Source: Absidia repens
Taxonomy: Eukaryota > Mucoromycota > Mucoromycetes > Mucorales > Cunninghamellaceae
DNA: 64,000 nucleotides
Assembly (NCBI GenBank): GCA_002105175.1
Contig: MCGE01000024.1
Coordinates: 248,001 to 312,000, forward strand
Direction: 5' to 3'
Shown: one piece after another, positions 26,348-40,100 of the stretch
How positions within the stretch are numbered: the first letter of the stretch is position 1
Layout of the letters: every line of letters starts with the position of its first letter
The notes under the pieces: model-generated
Databases searched by the model: none
The model's input: the letters and a program-made list of their open reading frames with translations, nothing else
Told to the model about the DNA's origin: nothing
Made by a program: the position numbers and the translations under genes

Positions 26348-26610
26348 TTTTACTTTTTATCATTTTATCATTCTCATTTATTATTATTATTATCATTATT
26401 ATTATCATTATTTTAGACTAGTCTTCTTATATACATTCAGTGTCTCCACTTCGATTATTATTTATTTATTTGTTATCGCTTTATATTTTTTGATCTTCCT
26501 CAATAAAAATCATCTATAAAAAAAAATTGTGTGGTGGCTGATATACGGTTAATGCGTGAATTATTTTCCGATTTTTTTTTTTTAGTCTTACTTTTTTCTT
26601 TTTAGTTTTG

Positions 26611-28024
26611 ATGCTTCTCAACAAAACTTTGATCAATACTCGCTCTTATACAACTTTCCAAGTAAGTCAGATTACTATAGTATCGTCCTCAGTACTTTAA
26701 CCTCGGAGCATTTTGTTTGTTTGTTTGTTTTATTATTTTACAGAAGTTGGGAATTCCTGAAACGGTGGCAAATCACCTCAAGACAAATTTCGGTATTAAA
26801 CAAGCAACCCAAGCACAGTCAAAATTTATCCCGGCTATTCTCTCTGGAAAGGACTTGTTTTTACGTGATGCTACTGGTACCGGGAAATCTTTTGGAATAG
26901 CACTCACATTGGCCAGTCAACCTTCTTGCCGCACCCTGTATATCACTCCAAACCAAGAACTTGCAACTCAGATCAACCAATGGATTCAAAGTCTCACTTC
27001 TTCTAATCATATCATCGTGGACACGCCAGCTAAACTACTGCGACGCATTGCTGATCAATCACAACAACACGAATTCAACAACCTTGGTCGAATCGTACTG
27101 GATGAAGCTGATCAAGCTTTACGGTTACCCAAACGATATGCGACTTTACGGCAACAACAGCATCGGCAACAACACCCAAAACCAGCACAACTTATCATGA
27201 CCTCCCTCTTTAGTCCGACTTCTCGATTTTTGCATGGCGATAAACGACAACTGATTGTTTCTTCTGCTACACTGAACCGATCATTACGGCATTGGATGAC
27301 TCAACAAGGCTGGCTGCAGGATCCGCTCTTCATCGATATCACAAAAGGCAATCAAATACCACACCACACCACTACCGATTTACAGTCCACACTAGAACCA
27401 AGAGATACTACTAATCAACTGGCAGCACCTGTACAACACTATTGCCTTATGGTATCGGATGACGCCATTCGAAATATGACACCTCCGTCCAATGACGCCA
27501 TCAAGTACTCATCGCTAATGGAGTCAGCTGCCACAACACCTCGGTCTACCACTTTTGACGATGACGACGATCGCATGCTGGAAAGTATCGCCATCTTGCA
27601 TGATTTGGAGTCACTGGTGTTACAAAACAGTGTGTTATTTGTGGATACTTCCGTCAGCATCGCCGATATTCAAGCGCGGTTGGCTTCCTACGACATACAG
27701 GCTCGGGATATTCGTGAAGCCATGACGATGACGGCGTCTAGCTCACCACCTTCAACAACACGGACTCTTTGGATCGCAACAGAATTCACAGCAAGGGGTG
27801 TCGATCTTCCACACATCTCCCATGTCTTTATTTTGGGCAAACCTTCATCGATTGCAAGTTACATTCACATGGCTGGACGAACGGGACGGTTGAACGCGAA
27901 TGGAAACATCAGCCGTGGCAAAGTTATCAGTTTGGTTCGTGATCATGGAAAGTCTGAAGCGAAAATGATGAACATGTACAACTTGATGAATATCCCAATT
28001 AGATCATTAGAGCATGTAGAATAG
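26611..28024 (+). CDS. Mitochondrial-type DEAD-box RNA helicase (MRH4/DDX28-like)
   Basis: Two exons (26611-26661 and 26744-28024) give 443 residues. Exon 1 encodes MLLNKTLINTRSYTTFQ, a basic, Ser/Thr-rich, acid-free start typical of a mitochondrial presequence. Helicase motifs in order: Q-motif region (FGIKQATQAQSKFIPAIL), I (ATGTGKS), Ia-like (TPNQELATQ), II (VLDEADQAL), III (SSATL), V (TARGVDLPHISHV) and VI (HMAGRTGRLN). The protein is short for the family, and the spacer between domains is Gln/Thr-rich. Mrh4 and DDX28 act in mitochondrial large-subunit assembly; a similar role is inferred from the presequence and compact form, not proven. About 260 bases separate it from the bZIP gene upstream. 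Confidence 0.87.
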
Positions 28025-28239
28025 TATTTGTATTATTTATTGTCATTATTATTGTTATTCTTGTATCATTATTTATTACTAGTGATTTATCTTTTTATGT
28101 AAAAATTCAATAAAATCCTTTTTATATTTATGAATCAATATACGCTATTAGAATGTAAGCTATTCTCAGTTGTGTGTAGTCATGAAATCTCTAGCAAGGC
28201 AGTGATCATATGGGACCTTCCTCTGTTTTTTTCATTGAA

Positions 28240-28935
28240 ATAAAAAGGGGTGTCAAAAAAAATCAGGGAAATGGTTAGAACACAGTTCAGCGAGAGACCA
28301 TCGAAACATTTCAAAACCCGAACACGTGAATTTTATTTTCGCCCATTTTTATTCTTTCGCTATTTTGTTCCATTTTCTTTTTTTTTCTATTCACCATTCG
28401 ATTTCTTTGAGGTCAGGACGATCTTAGATTTGTATCAGGACTAGTTTAGAAGGGGTTTCAGCTCAGGGATTACAACGTGCATGGGGAAACCCTTTCACTT
28501 TGGATTTAGGATTTGGAACCCACCATCAGTTTGCTTTTTGGAGCATTCAATAGCTTGGTTTAGTGTTAGTCTGTCTATAGTTTACCTCTGTAACTGAATA
28601 AAATATGCCTCTTTTTTTAAGCTTCAAGGGAAAAAATGTCTAGTACGTCCTTCTCATGATTTGTACGATGCGTACTGTCATGTACAATAGATCCTATTTT
28701 TTTTTTCTTTTTACCATGGCTCCTTATACTCTCACTAATTCCTTGTACGGTTTTATCATTGTCATTTTAGGCCGATGTTAATCATTCTTCAGATACTTTA
28801 GAGACTTTCATGCTATTAAAAATAGATCCCTTGTTATAATCTTCCTTGTGTTTTTAGTTTTGTATTTACCCAATATGCTTCAATAAAATATATCCCTTAT
28901 ATTAGCCAATCTCTGAATCATTATATAATGCGAAA
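28240..28935 (+). repeat. Dispersed 0.7-kb repeat, copy 3 (forward)
   Basis: Same family as 6880-7620. CACGTG at 28323-28328 and the core GGATTACAACGTGCATGGGGA around 28463-28483. Tail units include CTTCAATAAAATATATCCC, ending near TTATATAATG, a string also found at the end of copy 4. Ends are approximate. Confidence 0.8.
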
Positions 28936-30359
28936 CGCCACTATTGTAGTTATTTTACGCTTATCCTATTAAACACTTGTGTCCTGCTTGCCAGACTTAT
29001 GGTGTCAATTAAACAATTGTGGTAATAGCGTTGGAGATGTTATAGAAGCCATAGAAACAAACAATACAAGCGAGAACAAGTAGCACCGTATGCTTCTAGT
29101 GGTTACTAGTATTGATGTTACTATTGTCATTTGTACCAAGCTTAGCTTTTATTATTAACATTCTCAATACTGATGATCTTTTATTCCTATTTCCATCAAT
29201 AAATAGTGTACCTAGTCATTTACTATGGCTTCATATTTCATGGATTTTTCTTTTTTGGCCACGAATCGTGCTCTAATTTTGACTGAATTAGTAAATGTAG
29301 CGATTTGTATTGGTGGGATCACCATTCACACAATCCAAATCAGATGCACCCAGCCAATTCTCCCAGCAATAAATAATAAAAATAAAATATAGGAGTACAT
29401 TACAAATACAATCAAGCTGTTATATAATGTATGTTGTAGTAAGCACTTTTGTTTATTCGATTGACGTGTATTAATAATAATAAAAATATAAAAGTAAATA
29501 GAAGAATATGAATAATACTTTGTTTAAATAAAAGGTCTACCATGAATAATACTACATGTAATGAAAACGGGGAATTGAAGTGGTTGACTATTGCTTGGTT
29601 GAATGGCAAAAGTTCCCCTGGTATGTCCAAATGGGCCAAGACGATCCAACCGGAGGGAGCGGGTAGAGTCCAGAGAAATAGAGATTAAAATGCAAGCCGG
29701 TGCTGCCTGAGGTCAATAGCCTAATCAGAGAAAGAAAAGGAGAGCTTACCTGATATCCAGTAAATCTCATACTTGGCATTCAAGAAATTCCTACCTACCC
29801 CACTTCCCCAAATGAAAAGTCAAAACCATCATTCTTCTAGAAAAAAATAAAATGTAATGACAAAACAAACAAAAAAATATAAGACTGTCCAAAAGGCGAT
29901 TTTTTATTGAAGTCATAGTAGTAATTTTATTGAAACTGTATTTTATGCGGGGGTAAATGTGAAGAGACTGGAAAGTGTTGTGGGTATTGTAGGAGTGTAA
30001 AGTGAACAAATTCGAGTAAGTAATATGATTTATTCTACAGTGAAGGGGTGGGGTAAACTATCATACACCCAGTCGTTCCATATTGAGTACGAGTCTTCAT
30101 GTCGATTTTGTATGCTGTTTATTGATTTAAAAAGAGGAGGAAGTCACAAGACTGCCGTTGTCGAATAGTGTCTGTGAAATAAAGAGAGTACCTCTGTCGT
30201 TTGAATGGCGGCACTAATTTCGACAAGAGCAAACAACATTGCTGCAGAAGCTGGGGTTTAATTTAAAACGAAGAAAGAATGATGTAGATGTTGAATGGTG
30301 TGGTTTGCTTGAATAAGAAGAGAACTATCATTGTGATAATGCTACATAGTTTGGCCGAT
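28936..30359. other. Gene-poor stretch between two repeat copies
   Basis: No gene is firmly supported. On minus, 29588-29779 contains a plausible short intron (GTAAGC donor, CTGATTAG acceptor), but no reading through it gives a recognisable protein. It could be a non-coding transcript or a decayed gene. Confidence 0.4.
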
Positions 30360-30364
30360 TGTCA

Positions 30365-31085
30365 ATTAAAAAAAGTCGCCCACGCGAGGCTGCAGAATAT
30401 TTTTAAATGCCGCACACGTGAATATTTTTATTTACTCCCATTTTAATTTTTTTCCGCACTCATTCCTTTTCTTTTTCCCTTTTTTTTTCTTCACAATTGT
30501 TGCCGCTAGGGATTATTTTGGACTTAGATTAGTGTCAGGACTAGTTTAGAAGCGTTTTCAGCTCAGGGATGACAACATGCATGGAGAAGCCCTTTCATTT
30601 TGGATCTAGGATCTGGGCACACCACCATTTAGTTGACTTTTTGAAGTCCTCAATAGCTTAGCATAGTACTAGTTTGTTTGTCCATAGTTTGAATCTATAT
30701 TTGAGTAAAATATGTCTCTTTTTACATCCTTCAATGAAAAATGCCCCATTAACTCCTCTCATGTCTTGTACTGCTCATTAGATATCTTCCTAGCATCGCC
30801 CCTGTTGAATGCTGTTATTCTTTAATAAAAAAAAACACCCCTTTAGTCTTTCTCGTACCATGTACAGTTATTAGATCCCTTTTCACAATCATCCCACAAG
30901 ATTAGTATTGACAAGTCTTCAGAATGATCGATAGCCTCACTCACGCCACTTCCACGAGATCCCTTTTGCAATGAACTCCCCCCCCCACGCTCTTAGTTTA
31001 GTATTTACCCAATATACTTCAATAAAGCATTCTTTTTACTACACATCCTCTGACCTATTATATAATGAGCAAATTAGCTTGTGAG
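30365..31085 (+). repeat. Dispersed 0.7-kb repeat, copy 4 (forward)
   Basis: CACGTG at 30415-30420, the core GGGATGACAACATGCATGGAG around 30566-30586, then several CAATAAA-containing units and an end near TTATATAATGAGC. Same order of blocks as copies 1, 3 and 6. Ends are approximate. Confidence 0.8.
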
Positions 31086-31456
31086 TGTCCAACAAGCATC
31101 TCCTTTCTAACTCATCTAGTATGACTATTTTCCCCCCAGAAACCCAACAACTAGTTTGCGGTTTTAATCACTTGATAAAGAATCACAACTCATACTCCTG
31201 CTCCACTATTAATATTGATCATCCTAGACCATGCCTGCATTTCATATCACTAGATTAGACATGTTGCATATTTTCAGCATATCATTTTCATTGCATACAG
31301 TATAATATAGATGGACGTAAAAACCTAAACAAAAGTAATCTAGAAGTGCGGGAATCTGAAAAAAAAAATCCCCAAGCTATCACTATTTGCATGATTTGAT
31401 TGATAGAAAAAGAGTGTATAGATGTTTAGAAAGACAATGTCTAACTTTGTGATATT
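31086..31456. other. Intergenic region before the MGST3 stop
   Basis: AT-rich, 3' flank of the minus-strand MGST3-type gene. Nothing recognised. Confidence 0.5.
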
Positions 31457-32102
31457 TTATTTGATCAAATTATAAACAGAAGAAATAGAAACAAAAAGAA
31501 GAGGAAGAACACCCAGTTGACCTGCAACACCATAGAGTCTGTTTTGAGGATTTCCAGTGATATAACCACGGACATAGATAATTCTACCGAGTAACCACCA
31601 GGCATGGGCAGCAGCAGCTACAACAGGATGAGACAAACCAGCAATGAGTGACAAACTGGTAACGATAGGCCAAAATTCCAAAGTGTTCTAAAAGAATAAA
31701 ATAAAAAGGGGATGTGGGTGAATGGTCCAAGTCAATACGGCGTGATTATCATTATTTTACCTGGTGAGCTCGTTGTGTGCAGTTGAAGATGTTCTTTAAA
31801 GGATCCTTTTCAGCTTCAGCTTTTTCAGCATATGCTACACAAAAAAAGGAGGGTGGAATTACCGTTAATACATAAAAAAAAAAACGGTCATCATTACCAT
31901 AAGGATAAGGCACTTTAGCTTTAGATCGAGCTTTGCCAACTGTTGCTGTCAAGAAAACCAAATATACTGAAGTGGCCAAAGTAGTGGCAAGCACCTAAAA
32001 AAACATTAAAACATCAAAAAATGCACTTCGCTTTTTTTTAAGAAAAATTTTTATCATTGATTTTACATATCCATATTCTGAGGGTATGGTGATAGAAGGC
32101 AT
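31457..32102 (-). CDS. Microsomal glutathione S-transferase 3-like (MAPEG family)
   Basis: Small four-helix membrane enzyme that conjugates or reduces hydrophobic substrates with glutathione. Four exons (32067-32102, 31898-31994, 31761-31834, 31457-31687) give 145 residues, close to MGST3's usual length of about 150. It begins MPSITIPSEYGYVLATT, equivalent to the family's SxEYGFVL start. VPYPYAYAEKAEAEKDPLKN leads to the MAPEG signature FNCTQRAHQNTLE, with the Arg and Asn used in glutathione binding. AHAWWLLGRIIYVRGYITGNPQNR is the helix 3-4 loop motif. Hydrophobic stretches are spaced for four membrane spans. ER or outer mitochondrial membrane location is known for the family. Confidence 0.93.
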
Positions 32103-32200
32103 TATGTAAATTATGTTTGAAGAGATAAAGAAGATTTGAACCAAAAAAAAAAATCACAATTTTTAATAGAGAATTTGACAGCTGGGATTCAATTAAAATC

Positions 32201-32301
32201 TTAAACCGACTTACGCAACCCTTCATCAGCATTTCGTTGCCTTCCGCTTTTGGAAAGGCCACGTAAAATAATATAATGGAAGTTGGGGGGAGCGCTAATA
32301 C

Positions 32302-32347
<46 letters not shown>

Positions 32348-33176
32348 GTCATCAAGACGAAGATTCCGAAAAGTTGATGATTGGAGAATATCTTGAGCAT
32401 GAATTTGCACTTGTGTCCATCGTTCACGTAGCTTATCGCCTCGGGCTTGTAAATTGTCTTTGTAGCTTTGCAAGTCTTGGATGGCTGATTGTTGATCAAT
32501 TTCAGAATGCCTATAAAGGAAAAAAGATTATTTTTAATTTTTATAGAGGCAAAAAAAAAAAAAAGACAAGCCAGGTCGTTTTACGATAAAGTAGCTGAGA
32601 ATGTGTCAATCAATTCTTTGAAATCTTGATGCTTGGTTATGGCTAAATCATAAGGCAGTTGCAGATTTTGTGATGTACCGTTGCCTTCTTTAAACGTGCT
32701 GCACAGAAAGAAAGAAAAAAAAAAAAAAAAAAAAAAAGCAAGAGAAACAACATTGTAAGCCGACTTGATTTGAATATCCGCTGGCTTTGATCATCCTACC
32801 TTGCATTTTCAGATGTCAGTGATGAAGGTTGAGAATTGATTTGCCGAGCAAAAGCTTTGTCGATTCCATGGTCTACCATTTCAATATTAGATTGCTCGCT
32901 ATCATCGTTTTCTACTCCTGCTGAATTTGTTGGTAATATTGCGCTAGGTTCAGTAAAACCAGATTCACCATCATCAAGGTACGCCTCCATGTTGGTTGTA
33001 TCGTCAATCATGCTATTTTCGCTTTCTTCTTCTACTACTGGGTCAAGATAATGTGCTATTGATGACAAATAATTATCGGGCGCTAATGAAGGTAAAAATG
33101 ACTGAGACGCAAGCTCATCCTCATTATCCTGAAATGATGAATCAGTTGGTAATAATAATGGCGGCGTTTTTGGCAT
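32201..33176 (-). CDS. Hypothetical acidic protein with a C-terminal helical region
   Basis: I do not recognise this family. At least three exons: MPKTPPLLLPTDSSFQ to SSLTSENA (33176 to about 32800), STFKEGNGTSQNLQLPYDLA to SATLS, then HSEIDQQSAIQDLQSYKDNL and RGDKLRERWTQVQIHAQDILQ. The first half is acidic and disordered-looking (repeated EEE, DD, NS). The second half is predicted to be mostly helix and could be coiled coil. On plus, an A41 tract (32303-32343) follows the last helical exon. Read straight through it would code a phenylalanine run, so it is more probably part of an intron or the 3' end; the C-terminus is therefore uncertain. The MGST3-type gene starts 99 bases downstream on the same strand. 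Confidence 0.55.
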
Positions 33177-33494
33177 CAGCAAAATATCAAATAAAAGGAT
33201 TAAACAAAACAGAAGACTGACAAGGAAAATGAACCAAATGAGAGAAGAAAAAAGACAATTTTATTTCATAAACAAAGTTTCACTTTGCTCTATTTTTCAA
33301 AAAGCAAAGATAAATGAGAGAGAAGGGTATATTGTAAACATTGTATAATAATATCAAAATGATTGGTATAATGTCATGAGGGTAAGTGTATAGATATTCT
33401 GTAGGCTAAACTAAACTAAACTAGATTTTCGATGAAGGGGGGAAAGGAAGAAGCACTGGTACAATTTAATCCTTCATATATCCAACGGGGAGTA

Positions 33495-33849
33495 TCATAT
33501 CTTGTGAGATTTTTCATGCTTGCGTAATGACCGGAGATGATAATAAGCTTTATCACAGTTTTCATGCTGGCATTCATAAGGACGGATGTTTGTGTGGATT
33601 TTACCATGGGTTGACAGTGAATCGGGCCGAGCAAACCGTTTGCCACAACCTAAATTTGCATTATTATTAGTATTATTATTATTTTCTTCTTTCCCCTTAC
33701 TATCTTTTTTTTTTTTTTTTACCTTCTTCCATGCAGATATAAGGGCGCTCACCAGTGTGAACTCGCAAATGATTATGCATCTTGTGTCGTTTTGTAAATG
33801 GCTTTTCCCCTCTTTGGCACCCATTCCATCTACATTGGTAAAATGACTA

Positions 33850-33885
<36 letters not shown>

Positions 33886-35397
33886 TTGAATGTTAAGTGT
33901 TCAGTTTGGGGAAGTATTTCTTGAGAGAAAAGAGATCTATTTACCTTTCCAGTACCAATGTGTAATGTTTTCACATGAGCAATCAGTTGAGGTTGTTTTT
34001 CAAATTCCATTGCACAATCGGCCCATTGACAAATATACGGAGCATCATCATCATCGCCACCATCATCAATTTGCGCGCCAGTCGCATTCATATCATCATC
34101 ATGGGCAAGGTCAGTGCCATTGTACGCAAAAGGAGCACCAATCATAGAATTGTTGGGGACATAGTTAGCAACAGGTTGAGCAGGTGAAAATGATGTGCAA
34201 GCTGATAATGGCAGTGGTGGTGAAAAAGATGGAGCAGAGGACGGTGATGGAGAGATTTGATATACAGAATCGCTTTGGCCACTAATCATATGAGAGTAAG
34301 TTGCCGGTGTTGTTGCCTTTGAATACATAGGATCCATCATCCAATCTAACCTTTGTTCATTGAGTAGGAATTCAGCAGAGAGAGGACTACCACAGCAAGA
34401 GACTTCACATGAAGAGGAGGGAGGCGTTGCCCATGGACCAAGAAGAGGGTAACCAGGTTCCATTTGGTTGAAAGAATGATGAATGGGTTGTTCAATTTGA
34501 CTGAGAGATCGCGGACGCTGGTGTTTGGCTTTGGCTTTCATCATTTTGCGTATTTTCATTTGCTGGTGATTTACATTCAGTTGACCAACCATTCTGGCGT
34601 TATTGCATGCTGTTGAAACTGTATGTCGACGTGTAAGAGGTGTTTGTATTTTGCTTGCTGGAATGGCATGATCCTGTTTTCCAACCATAGGGTAAGGGTG
34701 GGGCAAGTTTGGAGGAGAAATAGGACATATATCCAAAGACAACAATTCCTGATAACTTGATGGAGAAGAAGAAGCGGAGGAGGATGCCTGATACCAATGT
34801 GTGTGGTCTGTGTGTTTTCCTTGATGGTGTGTTGTATAGTTGATGTCCATTAGATCTTCAGATGGGGGAAGATCATTTGACATAGGTGATAGTTGATAAT
34901 TTGCTGGAGGCGGTGACCAATAAAAGCTTTGGTGTTCTTTTGATAAAAGAGCTTGGCTATTGGCAACAGAAGCAGAGTTTGATGTTGATCCAAGATGATT
35001 GATTTGTTGTTCATGGTGAGGTAATAAGGATTTTTGTAGTTGTTGGTTATCTTCGATCAAATGAGAAGGCATAGACCCCAATGTATCTTGTATGTCCCAT
35101 GATTCTTCAGCGCCAAAATAAGAAGTATCCAACATCCTAGGGTATGTGGTTGCCTATTTGTATAAATATTGATAAAAGCATAAAAATAAATATAAGTATA
35201 CAAATATATGTATATATATATGAATTGCTGCTAGATTATCATAACCTTCAATTCCTTGACCCTCCCTCTTCGTTTCAGTACAAGCAACTTACATAGTCAA
35301 ACAGTTCATTTGAAGGATATTTCAATGAGCCGCCAGTGTTCATAGTTTGCATGGAGTCGCAATCGCTAGTCGAGTAAGTCATGTTGTTTTGGTGCAT
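33495..35397 (-). CDS. C2H2 zinc-finger transcription factor (GLI/ZIC/ZAP1-like fingers)
   Basis: Exon 1 encodes MHQNNMTYSTSDCDSMQTMN (start 35397). A large exon follows (ATTYPRMLDTSYFG...), rich in Ser, Pro, His and Gln with short basic patches (KIRKMMKAKAKHQRPRS). Two more introns, one with an A31 tract on plus (33853-33883) and one with an A14-type tract, separate the fingers. Finger order at the C-terminus: CQWADCAMEF..LIAHVKTLH, CRWNGCQRGEKPFTKRHKMHNH, CMEEGCGKRFARPDSLSTHGKIH, CQHENCDKAYYHLRSLRKHEKSH. The HIGTGK..Y.C.W..C spacing and TGERPYIC linker resemble GLI/ZIC and zinc-regulator ZAP1 fingers. Stop at 33495. DNA target unknown. Confidence 0.87.
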
Positions 35398-36796
35398 TGA
35401 TTATTCTTGATGCTGAGTGGAATTGTATGGTGTTTATGTTTTGTTTTTGTTGAATGGAGAGAATGACTAGGTACAAACGAAGGTAAATGTCTAAATGTGT
35501 CAATAAAAGTAAACGTCAGTTCTGTGTGAGTTCATCCCCCACCCCTCCAACCAGCTACCTCTTATACTTACGGTTGCAGTCCAAGTATGCGATAAAAAAG
35601 AAGGATTTCTAGGTATAAATAAAAAAAGAGGTATCAAAATAAAAAGAAAGGGAAAGAAAAGTAAATAATAAACCAAACAGATAAAGCTTTTTTTTTTTTT
35701 TCCTTTCTATTTTTATGTGCACCCCAAAGCCCGCTAACCTTTTTTTTTTTTTTACCTTTTCTCATACGTAGTATAGAGAGACGCGGAATGAAATGATTTT
35801 TTTATTCTTTTATTCTTTTTTGAGCTGTCTTTTTTTTTATGACTTCCTATATAAAATAAAAATATGTTTAATAAAGTGGGCAGGATGGCAAATTCTTTTT
35901 TCTTCTTGATGCTTGGTTTGTGTGTGCAACGATGCAATTGACTTTTTTTTGGTCACTCCTCTCTTCCGGAAGTTTAACCTCCGCCCCGACGAGTAGAATT
36001 TCACCTATCCTATGACACACGTATCACTTTCAACAATGATTTTAATAGATACATAAATGACTCGGTCAGAAGTTCTAGTCTGGAAAAAAAAATGATCGCA
36101 GTTTCATAAAAAAATTTCTTTGCTCGATGCTACGAGCAGTGCTAGTACATCATCGTAGCACAAGCAAGCGCCTACTGTCATCATCAACTAAGCATTTGTT
36201 ATCAAATGAAGCACATTTGAGATAATCGATGCACCTGATGCTGAGGATGCATTTTTTTCTTCTTACTTGATACAAAACATGGCACTTTTCCCCCTGTTTT
36301 CCCATTCCACCACACTTAAAAAGACTATTTTTACCTTCCCCTTTACCAGATTTGGATAGCTTCGCGTCGGCTTTTTTCGCTTTTTGTCAGCTGTTTCATA
36401 TATAAAGGGCATAAGCAGGTGACGAAAAAAAAAAAATACTATCAAAAAAAAAAAAAAAAAAAAAAAAAAAGTGCTACGATTTCATTACATGCAGTTCCCT
36501 TTTTGCTGATCATAGTTCAATTCATGCCGATAAGTTGGAAACTATTGGATATGTTTCATTTTACTATGAGTTAGCACGGACAATCTCCGTCAACATATCG
36601 ATCATGTTTCAATTAATGACCATCATCGCATCCCATTCCGTTTTATATCCTTTTTCACCAAACATCCCCCTTCCCTTTTTCAACACTGCCACTTGTTTTT
36701 CGTGTGTAACATAAAATAAAATCAATGTGATGTATCTTTATTCAATGATGACAAAATAAATAAAACTTTAAAAAAATCTAAACTAATAAATCTAAA
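35398..36796. other. Intergenic between C2H2 gene and ABCC 3' end
   Basis: AT-rich. It has T and A homopolymers near 35688, 35742 and A27 at 36444-36470, and the ABCC 3' flank with AATAAAA near 36755. Short frames here are homopolymer-driven. No gene is seen. Confidence 0.5.
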
Positions 36797-37078
36797 CTAC
36801 AAGGGTACCACGTTGGCTTCTTTGCATAAGGAGTAGAATTTAGAGTTCTTGTCTTCCAGTAAGGATGCAGGTGTGTCGAATTCCCCAACGGTTCCTTGAT
36901 CCACTAACAATATTTTGTCCGAGTCCAAAATCGACTTCACTCTATGAGCTATCGTTAAGACAGTACAATGCTTAAAATGATGTCGTATGGTATCCTGAAT
37001 CAGCGCATCCGTTTCTACATCAATCTAAAATAATCAAATATAACGTAAATCTCATGTGCTGAGTATTGTTGTTGCTAG

Positions 37079-37111
<33 letters not shown>

Positions 37112-40100
37112 TACAGCCGCTGTTGCTTCATCTAATACCAGTATACATGTTGGTCGAAGCAATGCCCTAGCAAGACAAATCAATTGACGTTGGCCAACAG
37201 AGAAGTTTTCTCCACCTTCAAGCACAGTTGCATCTAGTTTCCCATCCATTGCCTCAATGACGTCCCGTAAGTGAGAATTCTTCAAAGCCGTCCAAAGTAT
37301 AGAATCATCTAGTTTGCCCAATGGATCCAGATTTTCGCGCACAGAGCCGACAAATAAAACAGGTTCTTGAGGTATGATCGATAGCCGAGATCGTAATTCC
37401 GTCAGCCCAAGTCTGTGGATAGGTATACCATCAATAACAATAGATCCTTCAGCCGCTTCCAATATCCGAAAGAGAGACAGCGTTAATGAGGATTTGCCTG
37501 ATCCAGTACGACCACAAATGCCAATTTTTTCACGAGGACGGACAGTAAATGAGATGTTTTGTAAACAAAGAGAAAGACCAGGTCTATACCGTGTTGCAAA
37601 ATCGAAAAAGGATATTTGTCCGTTCGTTGGCCAATCATTTGCGGGGCATTCATCACCTTTGTATTTTTCGCTTGGTAGCTCCGAATATTCTTTGATGCGT
37701 TCCACGGAGACAATTCGGGTTTCAACTTCACAATAAGACCGAATCAAAAATGTCAATGCTGATGTCACACTAAGTGCATAGGAGACTGATAATCCAACAA
37801 GCCCAGGATCCACCGTCACATTCATCGCCCTTGCCAACTTCGCTGCTGTAGAATTCGTACTTATTGGATCATCCATGAAGGTTGTTGATGAAGCTGTTTG
37901 ATAGAGAACACCGACCACCGACAGGAAGGCTGCCAAGAAAATAACGAAGGAGCCTAAAAGTTCAAGTCGCACAGACAACCAGCGGTTACTTGACATCGAA
38001 GCATAATAAGCCTGTTGATTTGAATCCAGTTTCCATTCGTTTTGATATATAAACCGTTCTTGCTGTTCATAGGCCCGGATTGTCGACACACCTGTAATCG
38101 TTTCTTGGAAATGAGAATAGATCGGACTTCTACCAATGGAATCCAATCGTTTGAGTTCGCGAGACGCTGCCAAGTACTGTTTCTGTATGTTCCGATAAAA
38201 CAAAAAGAGAGGCACCATAAAGACAAGGAAGAGAGGCGTAGAAAATCCAATCACCATCATTGTAGCAATTACCACAGGAAAAACACGGAAAAAAATGCCA
38301 AATACCCTGGGGATCAATTCGTCCACTGTGTGTTGATCCTTAGCAAATCGATTGAGGATTCGTCCCATAGGCGTCGTGTCAAAAAAGGACATAGGCGAAT
38401 GCATGACAGCATCGAGCATCCTAAAGTGTAGAATCTTGGCTGATCGAATAGCACAATAGACACGGAGTACTATGGTTTGCGTCACCGCGAAGAGAGTAGA
38501 GGACCAACCAATCAGCGCATAAACGGAAAGATAAAGCCATACATTGTGATCTACACCGCTGTCATTGTTTGCTGACCATTCTTTCAACCAAACGTTAGCA
38601 CCAACCTGAAGTGCTTGTGATATCGCCTGTAAGATAACCGTAGCACCCATTGCCCACCAAGAAGCCGCCGCAATATAGGTTTTGTAAACTTCAAAATCAA
38701 CCGAGCCTTTGGCACCTTCCTCCGAGGTCATCAGATTTCCCATTGCAGTTCCATCATCATCAGTCGCTTTATCCAATATGTGATTTGTCGGTGCCATTTT
38801 CCAATCCAATTCGTTTCTAGATGCCCTTCGTAAGCTACGTGATGAAGATGATTTGATGCTGCTGGCACTGCTGATATTGTCATCGTCTGAATCGCTTTTG
38901 TGCATGTCGTCGTTTGTTGATTGGCTGTTGCTGTATTCCATGAGAAGAGTGTACAATTCCGTTTTGTTCGTCATCAGCACATCGTAAGTATCGTTCAGAA
39001 TGATGGTCTTATCACGAATCATGACAATTTGATCCACTAACGGCAAGTGAGAAATAGCATGGGTCACTAAAATCCGAGACTTGTTCTTCAGTAATCCATT
39101 CGGTCCAATCACTTTGTCGAATAAATGTTTTCCCACATGAGCATCTACAGCACTAAGAGGATCATCCAAAAGATAGATATCAGCACGAGAATAAACAGCA
39201 CGAGCCAACGAAATACGAGCTTTTTGTCCACCTAAAGAAACATGAGAAAATATAAAGTGTAGGGTAAGTATGTCGTTCTCTTTCCTTTTATATTTCCATA
39301 TTTTGCTTACCTGACAGATTGATGCCACGTTCGCCGATTTCAGTTTGATCTCCATCAGTCAATATAAGCAGATCAGTTCGTAAAGAGCAAGCATCCAGTA
39401 CCTTGTCATAGAAGACCGGATCGAATCGATGACCAAATGTGATATTTTCTCGGACAGTAGCGTTCAAAAGCCAAGGTTGTTGAGGAGCATAAGCCGTACT
39501 TCCACGCAGAGTTACCATACCATTGGTTTTAGTGATGTCCCCAAGCAGAGCGCTAATCAATGATGACTTTCCAGCACCGACGCGACCAACAACTGCCAAA
39601 AGTTCGCCTTTTTTTACTTGAATATTGATGTCATTGAGTACCGAGGTAGGCGAGGATTGCGTTTCCAGACCTTCTTCTATTGCTGAGTTTGATAATTCTG
39701 TAGATTGGGAAGCCCATTGGAAAGCACCGTGCTGAATTTCAACAAGGGGGGTTTGTAGTGTCCAGTCTGAGAGTTCTCGGTAATCTTCATGAGTAATTGC
39801 TTGCTGATCCATTTCTTCCAGGGCCAAGTAGGATTCAATACGTGTCAACGATACTGACGCTTCAATGATACCGGAAATCAAGTCAGGGCCCATAGCCAAC
39901 GGAAACTGGAGCATACTAAAGAGAGAGATAGCCACAAAAACGATATCGCTGGTCAGAGGTTGGCTGGTGGAGATATATACTGCAAATGTTGCTACAGTAA
40001 CCAAAAAAGGAACGGAGGACCAAGTAAAGCTTTGAAGTGCTGATATTTTTCCAATTTTTTTGAGAGTCGCCAGTTCCAAGTCATTCCGAATGTACCCAAT

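Noticed and set aside
29588..29800. Intron-like GTAAGC...CTGATTAG on minus with flanking open stretches
   Set aside because: No reading across the junction gives more than a few dozen residues or a known family; not enough to call a gene.
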